A DNA stretch of 64,000 nt from Mesorhizobium qingshengii (GCF_900103325.1 NZ_FMXM01000017.1:1-64000), one strand, 5' to 3'; positions 52,087-62,020 are shown, counted from the first letter of the stretch. Program-made: numbers and translations. The notes: generated from the letters alone by a model not told the origin.

Positions 52087-53997
52087 ATGGCCCTTAAGGA
52101 GGACGCGCTGGAGGCCAGAGTCCTTCAGGATCAGCTTGCTGACCTGAGGGCCGGTCTCTTCGTGTCAATGCCGATAAGCGCTATCCTATCAGGCCTAATA
52201 TTGACAGTGCATGCCCTTTCTGGCGGCGGCTTTGCCGCCGCGATCTGGTTCTTGGTCGTCAATGCCATAAACGCCGCCCGCCTTGCACTCGCCCGTTATC
52301 AGCTAAAACTTGGAGGGACGGGGCACCAGGACGATCTGATAGGGGTTTCGCAGCGGCTTCGCTGGTTTGCCATCCTTGCTCTTCTGGCAGGGATTGCCTG
52401 GTCCTTTGTTGCTGTCCTTACCGCTGGATACACGACACCTCAAGCACCGCTGCATCTGATTATTCTGGCGGGCATTTCAGCTGGTGCGGCTACATACGGC
52501 AGTTCATATGCCGCGACAGCGACCAACTTCATCACGCCGCCACTCCTCATCGCGGCGGGGTGTCTGTCGGCGAAAGGCAACTTTGAAGATTATATTCTGG
52601 CGTTCACGGTTCTGCTCTTCATGGGTGGCTTGGTTCGAGTTTCGTTCGTGGGGCAAGCACGCTTCCGCGAAGCAAGCCGCCTGAGACATGAGGCGGAGCG
52701 GCTTGCGGCGGAAATGGAGCGCAATTCCAGGGAGGATCACCTGACGGCGCTTCTCAACAGGCGGGGCCTCGAACACGCAATCGATCAGCTCGAGAACACA
52801 GACGGCCCCTTCGTTGCAATGCTGATTGATCTGGACGGTTTCAAATCCATCAACGATACCTACGGTCACAGGACCGGTGATGAACTGCTCGTCATGATCG
52901 CCCGCCGGATAGAGGAGGAAGCACCGGAAGGCTCAACGCTCGCCCGCATCGGCGGCGATGAATTCGTGCTGTTTTTTCCCTTACCGAGGAATTCACTTCC
53001 TCCCAGTCACCTCGCATCCAATATCATAGCCAAAGTTGCCCGCCCTTATCCTAAGGTCGCGTCCGTCCGGATCGGTGCATCTATAGGAATATACTTGGCT
53101 GAAAGGCCGAGACTGACGGAAATGTTGTTGCGGGCGGATGTCGCCCTTTACACCGCCAAGCGTCGTGGCAGGAACGAATTTTGCCTGTTCGATGCCGAAC
53201 TCGACAGGGAACTGCAACGCCGCCAGTCCGTCGAACGCGACCTTCATTCGGCGATAGAGACGAGAAGCTTGGGCCCTTGGTTTCAGCCCATCGTAAGACT
53301 CGACACCGAGGCCGTGGTCGGTTTTGAAGCCTTGCTAAGGTGGTCCCATCCGATTCATGGTGCGATCTCTCCACCCGAAATCATGACAGCCGCGCGCGAA
53401 ACCGGAATGCTTGAGCTGCTAACTCAAAGGGTATTCGCCGACTGTTGTGCTCTTATCGACGGCTTGGTGAAAGCTGACTGTCGTGATGTTCGTGTGGCGA
53501 TGAATGTTTCACCGCGCGAATTGGAGGCCGGCGATATCGACGACATGGTTCTGAATGGTCTGGCGGCAAAAGACCTCCCTGCAACGATGTTCGAAATCGA
53601 GATTACCGAAGATGCCCCAGTGGACCCGGACAGAGTGGATGAAAAGCTCGGGCGGCTTTCACATGCCGGCATTTCCATCGCGCTCGATGACTTCGGCACC
53701 GGCTTTTCCACGTTGGCATGGCTCAAGGACAGCCGGATAAGCAAGGTGAAAATTGACCAGGGCTTCATTCGCGGCTTGGCCAAATCCCGGGAGGACCGGC
53801 TGCTTGTCAAGATGGTGGTCGATCTTGGTAGGACTCTCGGGATCGAGGTCATGGCCGAGGGCGTTGAAACAGAGGCAGATCGGCAAACTCTGTACAAGCT
53901 TGGCTGCAGAACCGCTCAGGGCTTCCTATTCTCCAAGGCGGTGCCTCTGAGCCAAGCGCTTGATTTGGCAGTAAAAGAGCAGGTTAAGGAGTTGTGA
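52087..53997 (+). CDS. Membrane GGDEF-EAL cyclic-di-GMP protein
   Basis: 636 residues. Five to six N-terminal membrane helices (about 15-205), a short linker helix, then a diguanylate cyclase domain with intact GGDEF (about 289) but no RxxD inhibitory site, and a phosphodiesterase domain with EALLRW (about 414), MNVSPRE, DDFGTGFSTLAWLKD and KIDQGFIRGL, all residues needed for c-di-GMP hydrolysis. It may make and break c-di-GMP depending on an envelope signal. Monocistronic; the c-di-GMP pathway could affect the surface systems elsewhere in the genome. Confidence 0.93.
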   Translation: MALKEDALEARVLQDQLADLRAGLFVSMPISAILSGLILTVHALSGGGFAAAIWFLVVNAINAARLALARYQLKLGGTGHQDDLIGVSQRLRWFAILALLAGIAWSFVAVLTAGYTTPQAPLHLIILAGISAGAATYGSSYAATATNFITPPLLIAAGCLSAKGNFEDYILAFTVLLFMGGLVRVSFVGQARFREASRLRHEAERLAAEMERNSREDHLTALLNRRGLEHAIDQLENTDGPFVAMLIDLDGFKSINDTYGHRTGDELLVMIARRIEEEAPEGSTLARIGGDEFVLFFPLPRNSLPPSHLASNIIAKVARPYPKVASVRIGASIGIYLAERPRLTEMLLRADVALYTAKRRGRNEFCLFDAELDRELQRRQSVERDLHSAIETRSLGPWFQPIVRLDTEAVVGFEALLRWSHPIHGAISPPEIMTAARETGMLELLTQRVFADCCALIDGLVKADCRDVRVAMNVSPRELEAGDIDDMVLNGLAAKDLPATMFEIEITEDAPVDPDRVDEKLGRLSHAGISIALDDFGTGFSTLAWLKDSRISKVKIDQGFIRGLAKSREDRLLVKMVVDLGRTLGIEVMAEGVETEADRQTLYKLGCRTAQGFLFSKAVPLSQALDLAVKEQVKEL

Positions 53998-54110
53998 GGG
54001 CACCCGGCACCGCCGCAGCTGACCCCGCTTCTCAGCATCAAGACCGCGGCGAGCCCCGAGGCGCCGGGCCATTGATAAGGCCTCCGTCAGCAAATCTTTG
54101 GCTGTGCGGA

Positions 54111-54146
54111 TTGACAAATTATGAAACTGTATTCATTTTCATAATT
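54111..54146 (+). promoter_or_regulatory. Promoter with palindromic operator upstream of the importer operon
   Basis: A consensus -35 TTGACA at 54111-54116 is directly followed by an inverted repeat: aattatgaaa (54117-54126), ten-base spacer, tttcataatt (54137-54146), perfect over ten bases. It covers the expected -35/-10 interval and lies 50 bases before the first start codon. A TetR regulator is encoded three genes on, so this is a plausible binding site for it. The -10 box is not obvious within the palindrome. Confidence 0.65.
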
Positions 54147-54195
54147 GAAAGAGACAAGCGCTGCTAAAAAGGCGCGCCAAACATGGGGAACTAAC

Positions 54196-55161
54196 ATGAA
54201 GTCACTGATCGCACTGTCGACGGTTGCAGGATTGACTCTCGCAGGCTCGGGAATTGCGAAGGCAGAGGATGCAGCGCTTTCTGGCAAAACAGTCTGTGTG
54301 AACAGATATGCGTCGGCGCCTGTCATTGATGACATTCTGAAAGGCATGGATGACGGCTTGAAGGCTTCGGGTGGTGAAAAGGTGGTTCAAAATATCCAGA
54401 ACCCCGAGGCTGATGCCGCAACACAACAGACGATCGCGCAGCAATTTGCCAATGGTGGCTGCGATCTTATCGTGGTCATTGGCACCGCCGCCGCTCAATC
54501 CATACAGCAGGCGACCAAGACTGTGCCTGTGGTGTTTGTCGGCGTATCCACACCAGTCGAGGCGGGCATCGTTCAGTCCCTCGACAAGCCTGGCGGTAAT
54601 ATGACCGGCGTTTCGGATCCTCTTCCCGTTGAATCGGAAATCGACGGCATGTTGAGTATCGTGCCGACTATCGAGACCATTGGTCTTATCTACAAGGTTG
54701 GCGATCCCGCGGGCGATCCGCTGGCTGCGCGCGCTGTAGCGCACATCGAACGCAAGGGTTTGAAGCACGTTACGGCGGGTATTGCCAATGCCGGCGAAAC
54801 CACCCAGGCGGCGCAGTCGCTTGTGGGGCGCGTTCAGGCGATCGAGTTCCCTTGCGACACGACAACGATCTCGGGCATGGCAGGAGCGCTGAAGGTCGCC
54901 AAGGACGCCAAACTTCCGGTGTTCGGCTGCACGACCGATGCAGTCAAGGGCGGCGCGATTCTGGCTGGCAGCTACAGTTACATCACTGTCGGGCAGAAGG
55001 CAGCCGACCTTGTCGTGGCGGTGCTGAAGGGCGCTGACCCCGCCACGACCCCGGTTGTCATTCCCCAGATTGCCGGCTTCGAGATCAACAAGACCGAAGC
55101 CGACGCCTTGGGGCTCAAGATCCCTGAGACTATGATGACCTCCGCAGTCAAGACCTACTGA
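54196..55161 (+). CDS. ABC importer solute-binding protein (PF04392 type)
   Basis: 321 residues with a signal peptide (to about IAKAE-DAAL). The family blocks NIQNPEADAATQQTIAQQF, VVIGTAAAQSIQQATKTVPVVF and GIVQSLDKPGGNMTGVSD are typical of the ABC substrate-binding group that in other bacteria handles aromatic amino acids and related small molecules. Periplasmic. First gene of the operon; ATG 54196 chosen for the signal peptide. Confidence 0.9.
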   Translation: MKSLIALSTVAGLTLAGSGIAKAEDAALSGKTVCVNRYASAPVIDDILKGMDDGLKASGGEKVVQNIQNPEADAATQQTIAQQFANGGCDLIVVIGTAAAQSIQQATKTVPVVFVGVSTPVEAGIVQSLDKPGGNMTGVSDPLPVESEIDGMLSIVPTIETIGLIYKVGDPAGDPLAARAVAHIERKGLKHVTAGIANAGETTQAAQSLVGRVQAIEFPCDTTTISGMAGALKVAKDAKLPVFGCTTDAVKGGAILAGSYSYITVGQKAADLVVAVLKGADPATTPVVIPQIAGFEINKTEADALGLKIPETMMTSAVKTY

Positions 55162-55166
55162 GGCGG

Positions 55167-56123
55167 ATGCTGATGCTGATCGATGTGCTCGTGATCGGAG
55201 CCCAGATTGGGCTCCTCTATGGACCGCTAGCGCTTGGCATCTACCTGGCGATCAACGTGCTCAGCTTGCCGGACTTGACGCTTGAAGGCTCGTTCGGCCT
55301 TGGCGGCGCGGCTGCCGCGAGCAGCCTTCTCATGGGCGTCGATCCAATCAGCTCCCTGCTGCTCGGCATGTGCGCCGGCGCGCTTGCCGGACTTGTGACG
55401 GCCCTGCTGCACGTGATCCTTCAGATGAACGTTCTCCTCGCGGGCATTCTGATGACCACGGCAGCGTGGTCCGTCAGCATCGCGGTGATGGGCACAGGCA
55501 ATGTCTCTCTCGTCCGGGTGGATACGTTGTTCACCTGGGCCGAGAATTTGGGGCTCCGCAACCAGACCGCTTCGATCCTGGTGGCGGGCGGTGTGACCCT
55601 GATTTTCGCCACCTTCCTGGTCTGGCTTCTGCATACCGGATACGGCCTGGCGACACGGGCAAGTGGGTTGAACATACAGACCGCGCGAAGTCTCGGCATC
55701 CGCACCGAGATGCATCAGGTTCTTGGCCTCATGCTGGCCAACTCGCTGGCGGCCGCATCCGGGGCGTTGGTGGCGCAGAGTCAGGGGTTCATGGATGTCT
55801 CCATCCAGGGCGGCGTGATCGTGGTCGGCCTGGCAGCCTTGACGATCGGGACCAGCGTCATCCGTTCCGACAAAGTCGCTGTCGGGGTGACCTCCGTAAT
55901 CGTCGGCGTGATCATCTATCGCTGCATCGTGGCGCTCAGCCTCAGAATGGGCATTCCGCCCAACTCCGTTCGATTGATCACCGCGCTTTTGGTGTTCGCC
56001 TTTATCGCGGCGCGCATCCACGGAAAGGGCACGCTCACGATTTCCGGCTTCGAAGGCTGGCGGGCCCGTCGGCGCAAACATGTGCAATTCTTGGAGAACG
56101 ATCGTGTCACCACCCTTCTCTGA
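55167..56123 (+). CDS. ABC importer permease (branched-chain type family)
   Basis: 318 residues with eight to nine hydrophobic helices and the family pattern LPDLTLEGSFGLGGAAAASSLL near the start and ALTIGTSVIRSDK later. It belongs to the permeases that pair with PF04392 binding proteins. Four bases after the binding-protein stop; the 3' end overlaps the ATPase start by 20 bases. Confidence 0.9.
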   Translation: MLMLIDVLVIGAQIGLLYGPLALGIYLAINVLSLPDLTLEGSFGLGGAAAASSLLMGVDPISSLLLGMCAGALAGLVTALLHVILQMNVLLAGILMTTAAWSVSIAVMGTGNVSLVRVDTLFTWAENLGLRNQTASILVAGGVTLIFATFLVWLLHTGYGLATRASGLNIQTARSLGIRTEMHQVLGLMLANSLAAASGALVAQSQGFMDVSIQGGVIVVGLAALTIGTSVIRSDKVAVGVTSVIVGVIIYRCIVALSLRMGIPPNSVRLITALLVFAFIAARIHGKGTLTISGFEGWRARRRKHVQFLENDRVTTLL

Positions 56124-56955
56124 GCGACGCATTGGTGGCGCACCACCAGCGATTCGTCTTCGCAACGCGACGAAGCGCTTTGCCGGCCTTGGCAAAAAGG
56201 AAGTCTTCACCGCGCTGGATGATCTGACCCTTGATATCGCACGCGGCTCCTACGTTGCGCTGATCGGCTCCAACGGCGCTGGCAAGTCCACCTTGCTCTC
56301 CATCCTCATGGGGACATTGCTCCTCGATGAAGGGTCGCTCACCATTGACGACGAGGACATGAGCGAGAAGCCCTCGTGGCAGAGGGCTTCCAAGATTGCG
56401 CTCGTTCGCCAGAACCCCGAGCACAACGTGCTTTCCTCGCTCAGTATCGAGGAGAATTTCGCACTGGCCGTGATGGGACGGGAGCGTGCCTTCCGCCTTC
56501 GCCGCTATGACCGCAATGGCGTGAGGCTGGCCGCGAGAAGCGCGCTTCAGCGATTTGGCATGGGACTGGAAGATCGGCTCGGCGAATCGACGGGCACTCT
56601 CTCCGGAGGGCAGCGCCAGGCAGTGGCGATGGCGATGGCCGCGGTCCGCAATCCGCGCGTTCTGCTGCTGGATGAGCATGTGTCGGCGCTCGACCCCAAG
56701 CGCGCAAAAATCGTGGCTGACGTCACCGAGGAGATCGTGCGCGCGCAAGACATCACCACGGTCATGGTCACGCATGATCTTGGTCATGCGCTCAGCCACA
56801 CCGATAGAGTGCTGATGATGCATCGCGGCAAGGTGGTGATGGATCTGTCTGGTGAGGAGAAAGCAGCGCTGGACCTGGCCGAGCTTGCCGGCCAATTCGA
56901 GAGACTGGTCGGTGAGGCACTGCCTGACCGCACGCTCCTCGCGGCGGCTTCCTGA
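56104..56955 (+). CDS. ABC importer ATPase
   Basis: 283 residues. Walker A GSNGAGKST, Q-loop VRQNPEHN, signature LSGGQRQ, Walker B VLLLDEHVSALDP and switch His THDLGHAL. In Walker B the last residue pair is EH, as in the permease-specific ATPases of this family, where the E remains in place. GTG 56104 is preferred because ggag lies 8 bases upstream; an ATG at 56080 is also in frame. Energises the importer. Confidence 0.9.
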   Translation: MSPPFSERRIGGAPPAIRLRNATKRFAGLGKKEVFTALDDLTLDIARGSYVALIGSNGAGKSTLLSILMGTLLLDEGSLTIDDEDMSEKPSWQRASKIALVRQNPEHNVLSSLSIEENFALAVMGRERAFRLRRYDRNGVRLAARSALQRFGMGLEDRLGESTGTLSGGQRQAVAMAMAAVRNPRVLLLDEHVSALDPKRAKIVADVTEEIVRAQDITTVMVTHDLGHALSHTDRVLMMHRGKVVMDLSGEEKAALDLAELAGQFERLVGEALPDRTLLAAAS

Positions 56956-57776
56956 TGAGGGACAAGATGACGGATCGGAACGCGCCAAATGCCTCGCCGG
57001 CTGGAATCTCGTCAGGCCGCAGCCAGGCGGCCTCCGCCGGAGCGCATTTGGCATTGGGTGATCGCTACGTCGCCGCGCTCAATGCGCAGATCAAGGGCGC
57101 GGGTGGCGAAGGCAAGAGCGCGCGCACACGCGCAAAACTGAAGCGGGCGGCGTTCGATTGCTTGACCGAAAGCGACCTTGCCAGCCTCACGATTGGCTCG
57201 GTCACCGGCAAGGCAAAGGTCGCGGCAGGGACGTTCTACCTGCATTTCGACAGCATCCGCGACCTGGTGCTTGAGGTCTTCTCGGAGTTCGCCGCGGTCG
57301 ACATCGCGCCGGCAATTCCCGAGGGCGACGAATTTGTCGACCTGTTCTCCCAGATGAAGGCGACATTCATCGAAATCGTGGGAGCGTTCCGCCGCCGTCG
57401 GATGTTCTTCCGGTCGCTGTTCCAGATGAAGCGTCAGGACGCGGAAGCCAACGCGGTCTGGCTGAGGCTAACAGCTCAGTGGGCGGAAATACTTTCGGCC
57501 ATCGCGAGGGATCATGCGAAGCAGCCTGTTCCCTCAGCGTTCGACCGATTTATTGGGCACGCAACGAGTGCGTTCGCCGACGAGATCATGACCCGTATCT
57601 ATGTCGACGAGATTTTTGGCGCGGCGTTCCCCGACGATCCGCGCAATGACGAGCACGTGGCGGAGCTCCTGGCCTTTACCCGCCATCGGATGCTGTTTGG
57701 ATCCGACCCCGACCCGAAGCTGCTGACAGCGAATTCCCCACTCAATGGTTTCTCTTACCCTGCCAAGCGGTCCTGA
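56955..57776 (+). CDS. TetR-family repressor
   Basis: 273 residues. An N-terminal extension of about 45 residues precedes a TetR helix-turn-helix (RTRAKLKRAAFDCL ... LTIGSVTGKAKVAAGTFYLHF) and a ligand-binding helical domain. TGATG coupling to the ATPase gene. Being encoded inside the operon with a palindrome at its promoter, it likely autoregulates the pathway in response to the imported compound or its CoA ester (inference). Confidence 0.88.
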   Translation: MRDKMTDRNAPNASPAGISSGRSQAASAGAHLALGDRYVAALNAQIKGAGGEGKSARTRAKLKRAAFDCLTESDLASLTIGSVTGKAKVAAGTFYLHFDSIRDLVLEVFSEFAAVDIAPAIPEGDEFVDLFSQMKATFIEIVGAFRRRRMFFRSLFQMKRQDAEANAVWLRLTAQWAEILSAIARDHAKQPVPSAFDRFIGHATSAFADEIMTRIYVDEIFGAAFPDDPRNDEHVAELLAFTRHRMLFGSDPDPKLLTANSPLNGFSYPAKRS

Positions 57777-57813
57777 AAAGACCCGTCACGCAGGCAACAT
57801 TGCGAGGACTTTC

Positions 57814-59178
57814 ATGACACTGCGCTATCAGCATTTCATCACGCCCGAAGGCACGAAAGAATTCCCGAAAGTCGTCCGTGGTGAGGGCGTCTATATCTGG
57901 GACAGCACCGGTCGCCGTCTGCTCGACGGATCGTCGGGCGCCATTTCGGTTAATGTCGGCCATGCCCATCCCAGGGTCCTGGAAGCGATGCGCGACCAGA
58001 TGGGGCGCATCATCTACGCGCACAGTATGCGATGGGACAACGACCCGAATGAGCGGCTTGCCGCCAGACTCGAGCGCTTGAGCAACTGGAATTATGGCGC
58101 CGCGTTCTTCGTCTCCGGCGGCTCGGAGGCCAATGAGGCCGCGATCAAATTCGCGCGTCAGGTAGCGGTGGCGCGAGGTCAGGCTTCACGTTTCAAGATC
58201 ATCAGCCGCATCCCTTCCTATCATGGCGCGACAACGGCGCTTCTGGGCATCACTGGTGACCCCGACTATGCGGCGGCCTACAAGCCGATGTTTGTCGACA
58301 TGCCAAAGATCGATGCGCCGCTGATGTATCGTCGCCCCGCCGGCGAAAGTGAACAGGATGTCGTCGACCGCTGTGTGCGGCAGCTGGAAGAAACGATCCT
58401 CAGGGAAGGTCCCGAAACCATCCTCGCCTTCATGATCGAACCAGTCGGTGGCGTGTCGACCGGAGCCCTGGTTTCCCCGGACAGCTATTCCACCCGCATC
58501 CGGGAGATATGTGATCGCTATGGCGTCATGCTGATCTACGACGAGATCATGAGCGGCGCTGGCAGGACGGGCAAGTTTCTCGCCGGCCATCATTGGCCGG
58601 ATTGCCGGCCCGATATCGTCACGCTCGCAAAGGGCGTCAGCGGCTCCTATGCACCACTCGGCGTGGTCCTGGCGTCGGCAGACATGGTGAGCGATGTGCG
58701 CCGTTCCGGCGGCTTCAAGCACGGCCACACCTATTCAGCCAATCCAGTCAGTTGCGCTGCATCCGACATGGTTCTGAGGGTTGTCGAGGAAGACGGTCTC
58801 ATGGAGCGGGCGCGGAATTTGGGCGCGCTGATCAAGTCCCGATTGGAGGACATCAAGGGCAAGACCGGCATCATCGGCGACATTCGCGGACTTGGACTGC
58901 ACATGGCCGTCGAGATCGTCGCGGACCAGGTCACCAAGGAACCGTTCCCAGCGGAAATGCGGGCGAGCGAGCGGATAGGAATGATCTGCCGCGACCACGG
59001 ACTGCTCTTGTTCTCTCGGCGCACCGCCGGCGGTTCGTTTGGAGAATGGCTGATGGTCTGTCCTCCCCTGACGATCAGCGAAGCGGAAATCGAGGAAATG
59101 ATGGAGTCGTTCACCGCCGGTATCCGCGCTTTCGAGAGCGAGATTTCGGCGCTGCCGGGACTGCGCGCGAGCGCCTGA
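57814..59178 (+). CDS. Class III aminotransferase (PLP)
   Basis: 454 residues. Family signature around LIYDEIMSGAGRTGKFLAG with the PLP-binding Lys at about 273 (TLAKGVSG) and the substrate-arm blocks SGGSEANEAAIKFAR and HGHTYSANPVSCAA. These enzymes move an amino group from a terminal omega or beta position. ATG 57814 (MTLRYQHFI) with gcgaggac upstream; a start at 57745 lies inside tetR. It follows tetR by 37 bases. Confidence 0.9.
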   Translation: MTLRYQHFITPEGTKEFPKVVRGEGVYIWDSTGRRLLDGSSGAISVNVGHAHPRVLEAMRDQMGRIIYAHSMRWDNDPNERLAARLERLSNWNYGAAFFVSGGSEANEAAIKFARQVAVARGQASRFKIISRIPSYHGATTALLGITGDPDYAAAYKPMFVDMPKIDAPLMYRRPAGESEQDVVDRCVRQLEETILREGPETILAFMIEPVGGVSTGALVSPDSYSTRIREICDRYGVMLIYDEIMSGAGRTGKFLAGHHWPDCRPDIVTLAKGVSGSYAPLGVVLASADMVSDVRRSGGFKHGHTYSANPVSCAASDMVLRVVEEDGLMERARNLGALIKSRLEDIKGKTGIIGDIRGLGLHMAVEIVADQVTKEPFPAEMRASERIGMICRDHGLLLFSRRTAGGSFGEWLMVCPPLTISEAEIEEMMESFTAGIRAFESEISALPGLRASA

Positions 59179-59258
59179 GCGAAGTGGCGGCAGGGAATGC
59201 CGCAAGGCAAGAAACGGGCTGATTGAACGGCGCTCGTCGAGTGCCGAAAGGAAGAGGC

Positions 59259-60428
59259 ATGGGCAAAGCACAGATGATCGGGTGGGCTCACAGCAATTTC
59301 GGCAAGTCCGGCGCGCCCGACACCGAAACACTAATGGCGGAAGTCGTTGGCCCGGCACTTAACCATGCCGGCGTCGGATCCGCCGACGTCGATGGCATCT
59401 TCGTTGGCGTCTACAACAACGGCTTTTCGCGTCAGGATTTTCAGGCGGCACTTGTCGGCATGAGTCATCACGGCCTTGCCGCGACCCCCGCTGTGCGTTT
59501 CGAAAATGCCTGCGCGACGGGTTCAGCCGCTCTTTTTGGTGCACTCGATTTCATCGAGGCCGGTCGCGGACGGATCGCTCTGGTGATCGGCGCTGAAAAG
59601 ATGACCGGCTTGCCTTCCAGCGAGGTTGGCGATGTCCTGATGTCTGGCTGCTATCGCAAGGAAGAGGCGGACGTGGAGGGTGGTTTCGCGGGCGTATTCG
59701 GTCGCATCGCGCAGGCCTATTTCCAGCGCCATGGCGACAGATCCGAGGAACTGGCGATGATCGCCGCGAAGAACCATCGCAACGGTGTCGCCAATCCGGT
59801 TGCGCATATGCGCAAGGATCTGGGTTTTGAGTTCTGTAACACGGTATCGGAGCGCAATCCCTATGTCGCCGCCCCTCTACGGCGAACCGATTGCTCCCTG
59901 GTGTCAGATGGGGCTGTAGCTATCGTCATAGCGGACGAGGAGACAGCGGCCCACATGTCTCGTGCGATCGCATTTCGCGCCAGAAGCCATGCCAACGACG
60001 TAATGGCGCTGAGCCGGCGCGATCCGACCGCCTTTGACGGTGCGCGGCGCGCTTGGGCAACGGCGCTCGACACCTCCATGTTGACCATGGATGATCTCGA
60101 TCTTGTCGAGACACACGACTGTTTCACCATTGCCGAATTGATCGAATATGAGGCGATGGGCTTAGCGTTGCGAGGTCAAGGGTTTCGCATCGTGCGCGAA
60201 GGGGTTGCGGAGCGCTCCGGCAGGCTGCCGGTGAATCCGTCCGGCGGCCTGAAGGCGAGAGGCCATCCGCTCGGCGCGACCGGCGTCTCCATGCATGTGA
60301 TGGTGGCGCAACAATTGATGAACGAGGCTGGCGGAATGCAGGTTCCCGATGCCAGCCTTGCCGGCGTCTTCAATATGGGCGGTGCCGCTGTCACCAACTA
60401 CGTCTCGATCCTGGAGCGGGTGCGATGA
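59259..60428 (+). CDS. SCP-x-type thiolase
   Basis: 389 residues. Acylation Cys in ENACATGSAAL (about Cys85), C-terminal VETHDCFTIAELIEYEAMGL and NPSGGLKARGHPLGATG, the non-classical thiolase pattern of SCP2/SCP-x and archaeal acetyl-CoA acetyltransferases. It would cleave or condense a beta-ketoacyl-CoA. Unusually, no DUF35 OB-fold partner gene, the usual companion of this group, is next to it. ATG 59259 follows gaaagga. Confidence 0.9.
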   Translation: MGKAQMIGWAHSNFGKSGAPDTETLMAEVVGPALNHAGVGSADVDGIFVGVYNNGFSRQDFQAALVGMSHHGLAATPAVRFENACATGSAALFGALDFIEAGRGRIALVIGAEKMTGLPSSEVGDVLMSGCYRKEEADVEGGFAGVFGRIAQAYFQRHGDRSEELAMIAAKNHRNGVANPVAHMRKDLGFEFCNTVSERNPYVAAPLRRTDCSLVSDGAVAIVIADEETAAHMSRAIAFRARSHANDVMALSRRDPTAFDGARRAWATALDTSMLTMDDLDLVETHDCFTIAELIEYEAMGLALRGQGFRIVREGVAERSGRLPVNPSGGLKARGHPLGATGVSMHVMVAQQLMNEAGGMQVPDASLAGVFNMGGAAVTNYVSILERVR

Positions 60429-62020
60429 AGGCGGGAACTGCAGGTCCGATTGAACCGGTGTCGACGCGGGTGATGAACCTCTCGCATTTCGTCACCCAGG
60501 CGGCTCGGCGATTTCCCGAACGGATTGGATTTGTCAGGGGAGACAAGAGCTGGACATGGCGGGAGATTGATCGGCGGATCGATGCGATGTCTTTTGCCCT
60601 TGCTGAAATCTATGGGGTCAAGAAAGGCGATCGCGTGCTCGTGCAGTCGCAAAACTGCAATCAGATGTTCGAGTCCATGTTCGCCTGTTTCCGCATCGGT
60701 GCGATATGGGTTCCCACAAATTTCCGGCAGACACCCGAAGAAGTAAGCTACCAGGCAGAGGCGAGCGGCGCCGTCGGAATGATCTGCGGCAACTTGTTTG
60801 CGCATCATCAGAGCGCTTGCGCTGCCTCCAGTGCGCCTCTTCGCTTCTTCATATCCATCGGCGCATCCGCATTCGGTCCCGACTACGACACGATCGTTTC
60901 GCAGCACGACGGCAGGCCGGTCGAAACGGCAGCTGTCGACCGGGACGACCCCTGCTGGTTCCTATTCACCTCGGGCACAACGGGCCGGCCTAAAGCGGCT
61001 GTGCTGACGCACGGCCAGATGGCGTTCGTTATCACAAACCACCTTTGCGATCTCATGCCCGGAACCACTGAGGAGGACGCCTCGCTCGTGGTCGCACCGC
61101 TTTCTCACGGGGCGGGCGTTCACCAACTGACGCAAGTGGCGCGAGGCGCCAAGACAGTGCTGCTGGCGACCGACCGATTCGACATCGACGCGGCGTGGGC
61201 TCTGATCGAAAAGTGGCGTATCACCAACGTCTTCACCGTCCCGACGATCCTCAAGATGCTCGTCGAGCATCCTGCCGTGGATCGGTATGACCACTCATCG
61301 CTTCGCCACGTCATCTATGCCGGAGCCCCGATGTATCGCACGGACCAGGAGCAGGCCCTGACGAAGCTCGGCCCTGTGCTGGTCCAATATTTCGGTCTTG
61401 GCGAGGTGACAGGCAACATCACGGTTCTCCCGCCCAATCACCATCGATTGGGTGATGGCGCGGGTGCGCGGATCGGCACTTGTGGCTTTGAGCGAACAGG
61501 GATGCAGGTTGCGATCAAGTCCCCTGATGGCAAAGAGCGCTCACTCGGCGAGACCGGAGAAATTTGCGTTATCGGGCCTGCCGTTTTTGTTGGATATTTC
61601 AACAATCCAGAAGCGAACGCGAAGGCATTTCTGGATGGCTGGTTCCGCACCGGGGACGTCGGGCACATGGATAGTGAAGGCTTTTTGTACATAACCGGCC
61701 GGGCATCGGACATGTATATTTCCGGTGGCTCCAACATCTACCCGCGCGAAATCGAGGAGAAGATCCTTACCCTTCCCGGCATCGGCGAAGTGGCCGTATT
61801 GGGGGTTCCCGACCCAATCTGGGGGGAGATCGGGGTTGCGGTTTGTGTTGCTGCGCCTGGCACTGATGTCGCAACGCTCGACGTTGACGCCTGGCTGCAG
61901 GACAAGATTGCCCGCTACAAGCTGCCGAAGCGGTATGTGTTCTGGAGCGAGCTGCCAAAGTCCGGTTATGGGAAGGTTGCCAAAAAGGCGATTAGAGATT
62001 TGCTTGCCAGTCAAACCTAG
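60425..62020 (+). CDS. Acyl-CoA synthetase (AMP-forming)
   Basis: 531 residues with the AMP-binding loop FTSGTTGRPKAAVLTH (about 181), YFGLGEVTGNI, the hinge region GRASDMYISGGSNIYPREIE and the C-terminal catalytic Lys in PKSGYGKVAKKAI. It activates a carboxylic acid to its CoA thioester. The ATG overlaps the thiolase stop (ATGA), so the two are translated as a pair. Last gene of the operon. Confidence 0.93.
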   Translation: MKAGTAGPIEPVSTRVMNLSHFVTQAARRFPERIGFVRGDKSWTWREIDRRIDAMSFALAEIYGVKKGDRVLVQSQNCNQMFESMFACFRIGAIWVPTNFRQTPEEVSYQAEASGAVGMICGNLFAHHQSACAASSAPLRFFISIGASAFGPDYDTIVSQHDGRPVETAAVDRDDPCWFLFTSGTTGRPKAAVLTHGQMAFVITNHLCDLMPGTTEEDASLVVAPLSHGAGVHQLTQVARGAKTVLLATDRFDIDAAWALIEKWRITNVFTVPTILKMLVEHPAVDRYDHSSLRHVIYAGAPMYRTDQEQALTKLGPVLVQYFGLGEVTGNITVLPPNHHRLGDGAGARIGTCGFERTGMQVAIKSPDGKERSLGETGEICVIGPAVFVGYFNNPEANAKAFLDGWFRTGDVGHMDSEGFLYITGRASDMYISGGSNIYPREIEEKILTLPGIGEVAVLGVPDPIWGEIGVAVCVAAPGTDVATLDVDAWLQDKIARYKLPKRYVFWSELPKSGYGKVAKKAIRDLLASQT

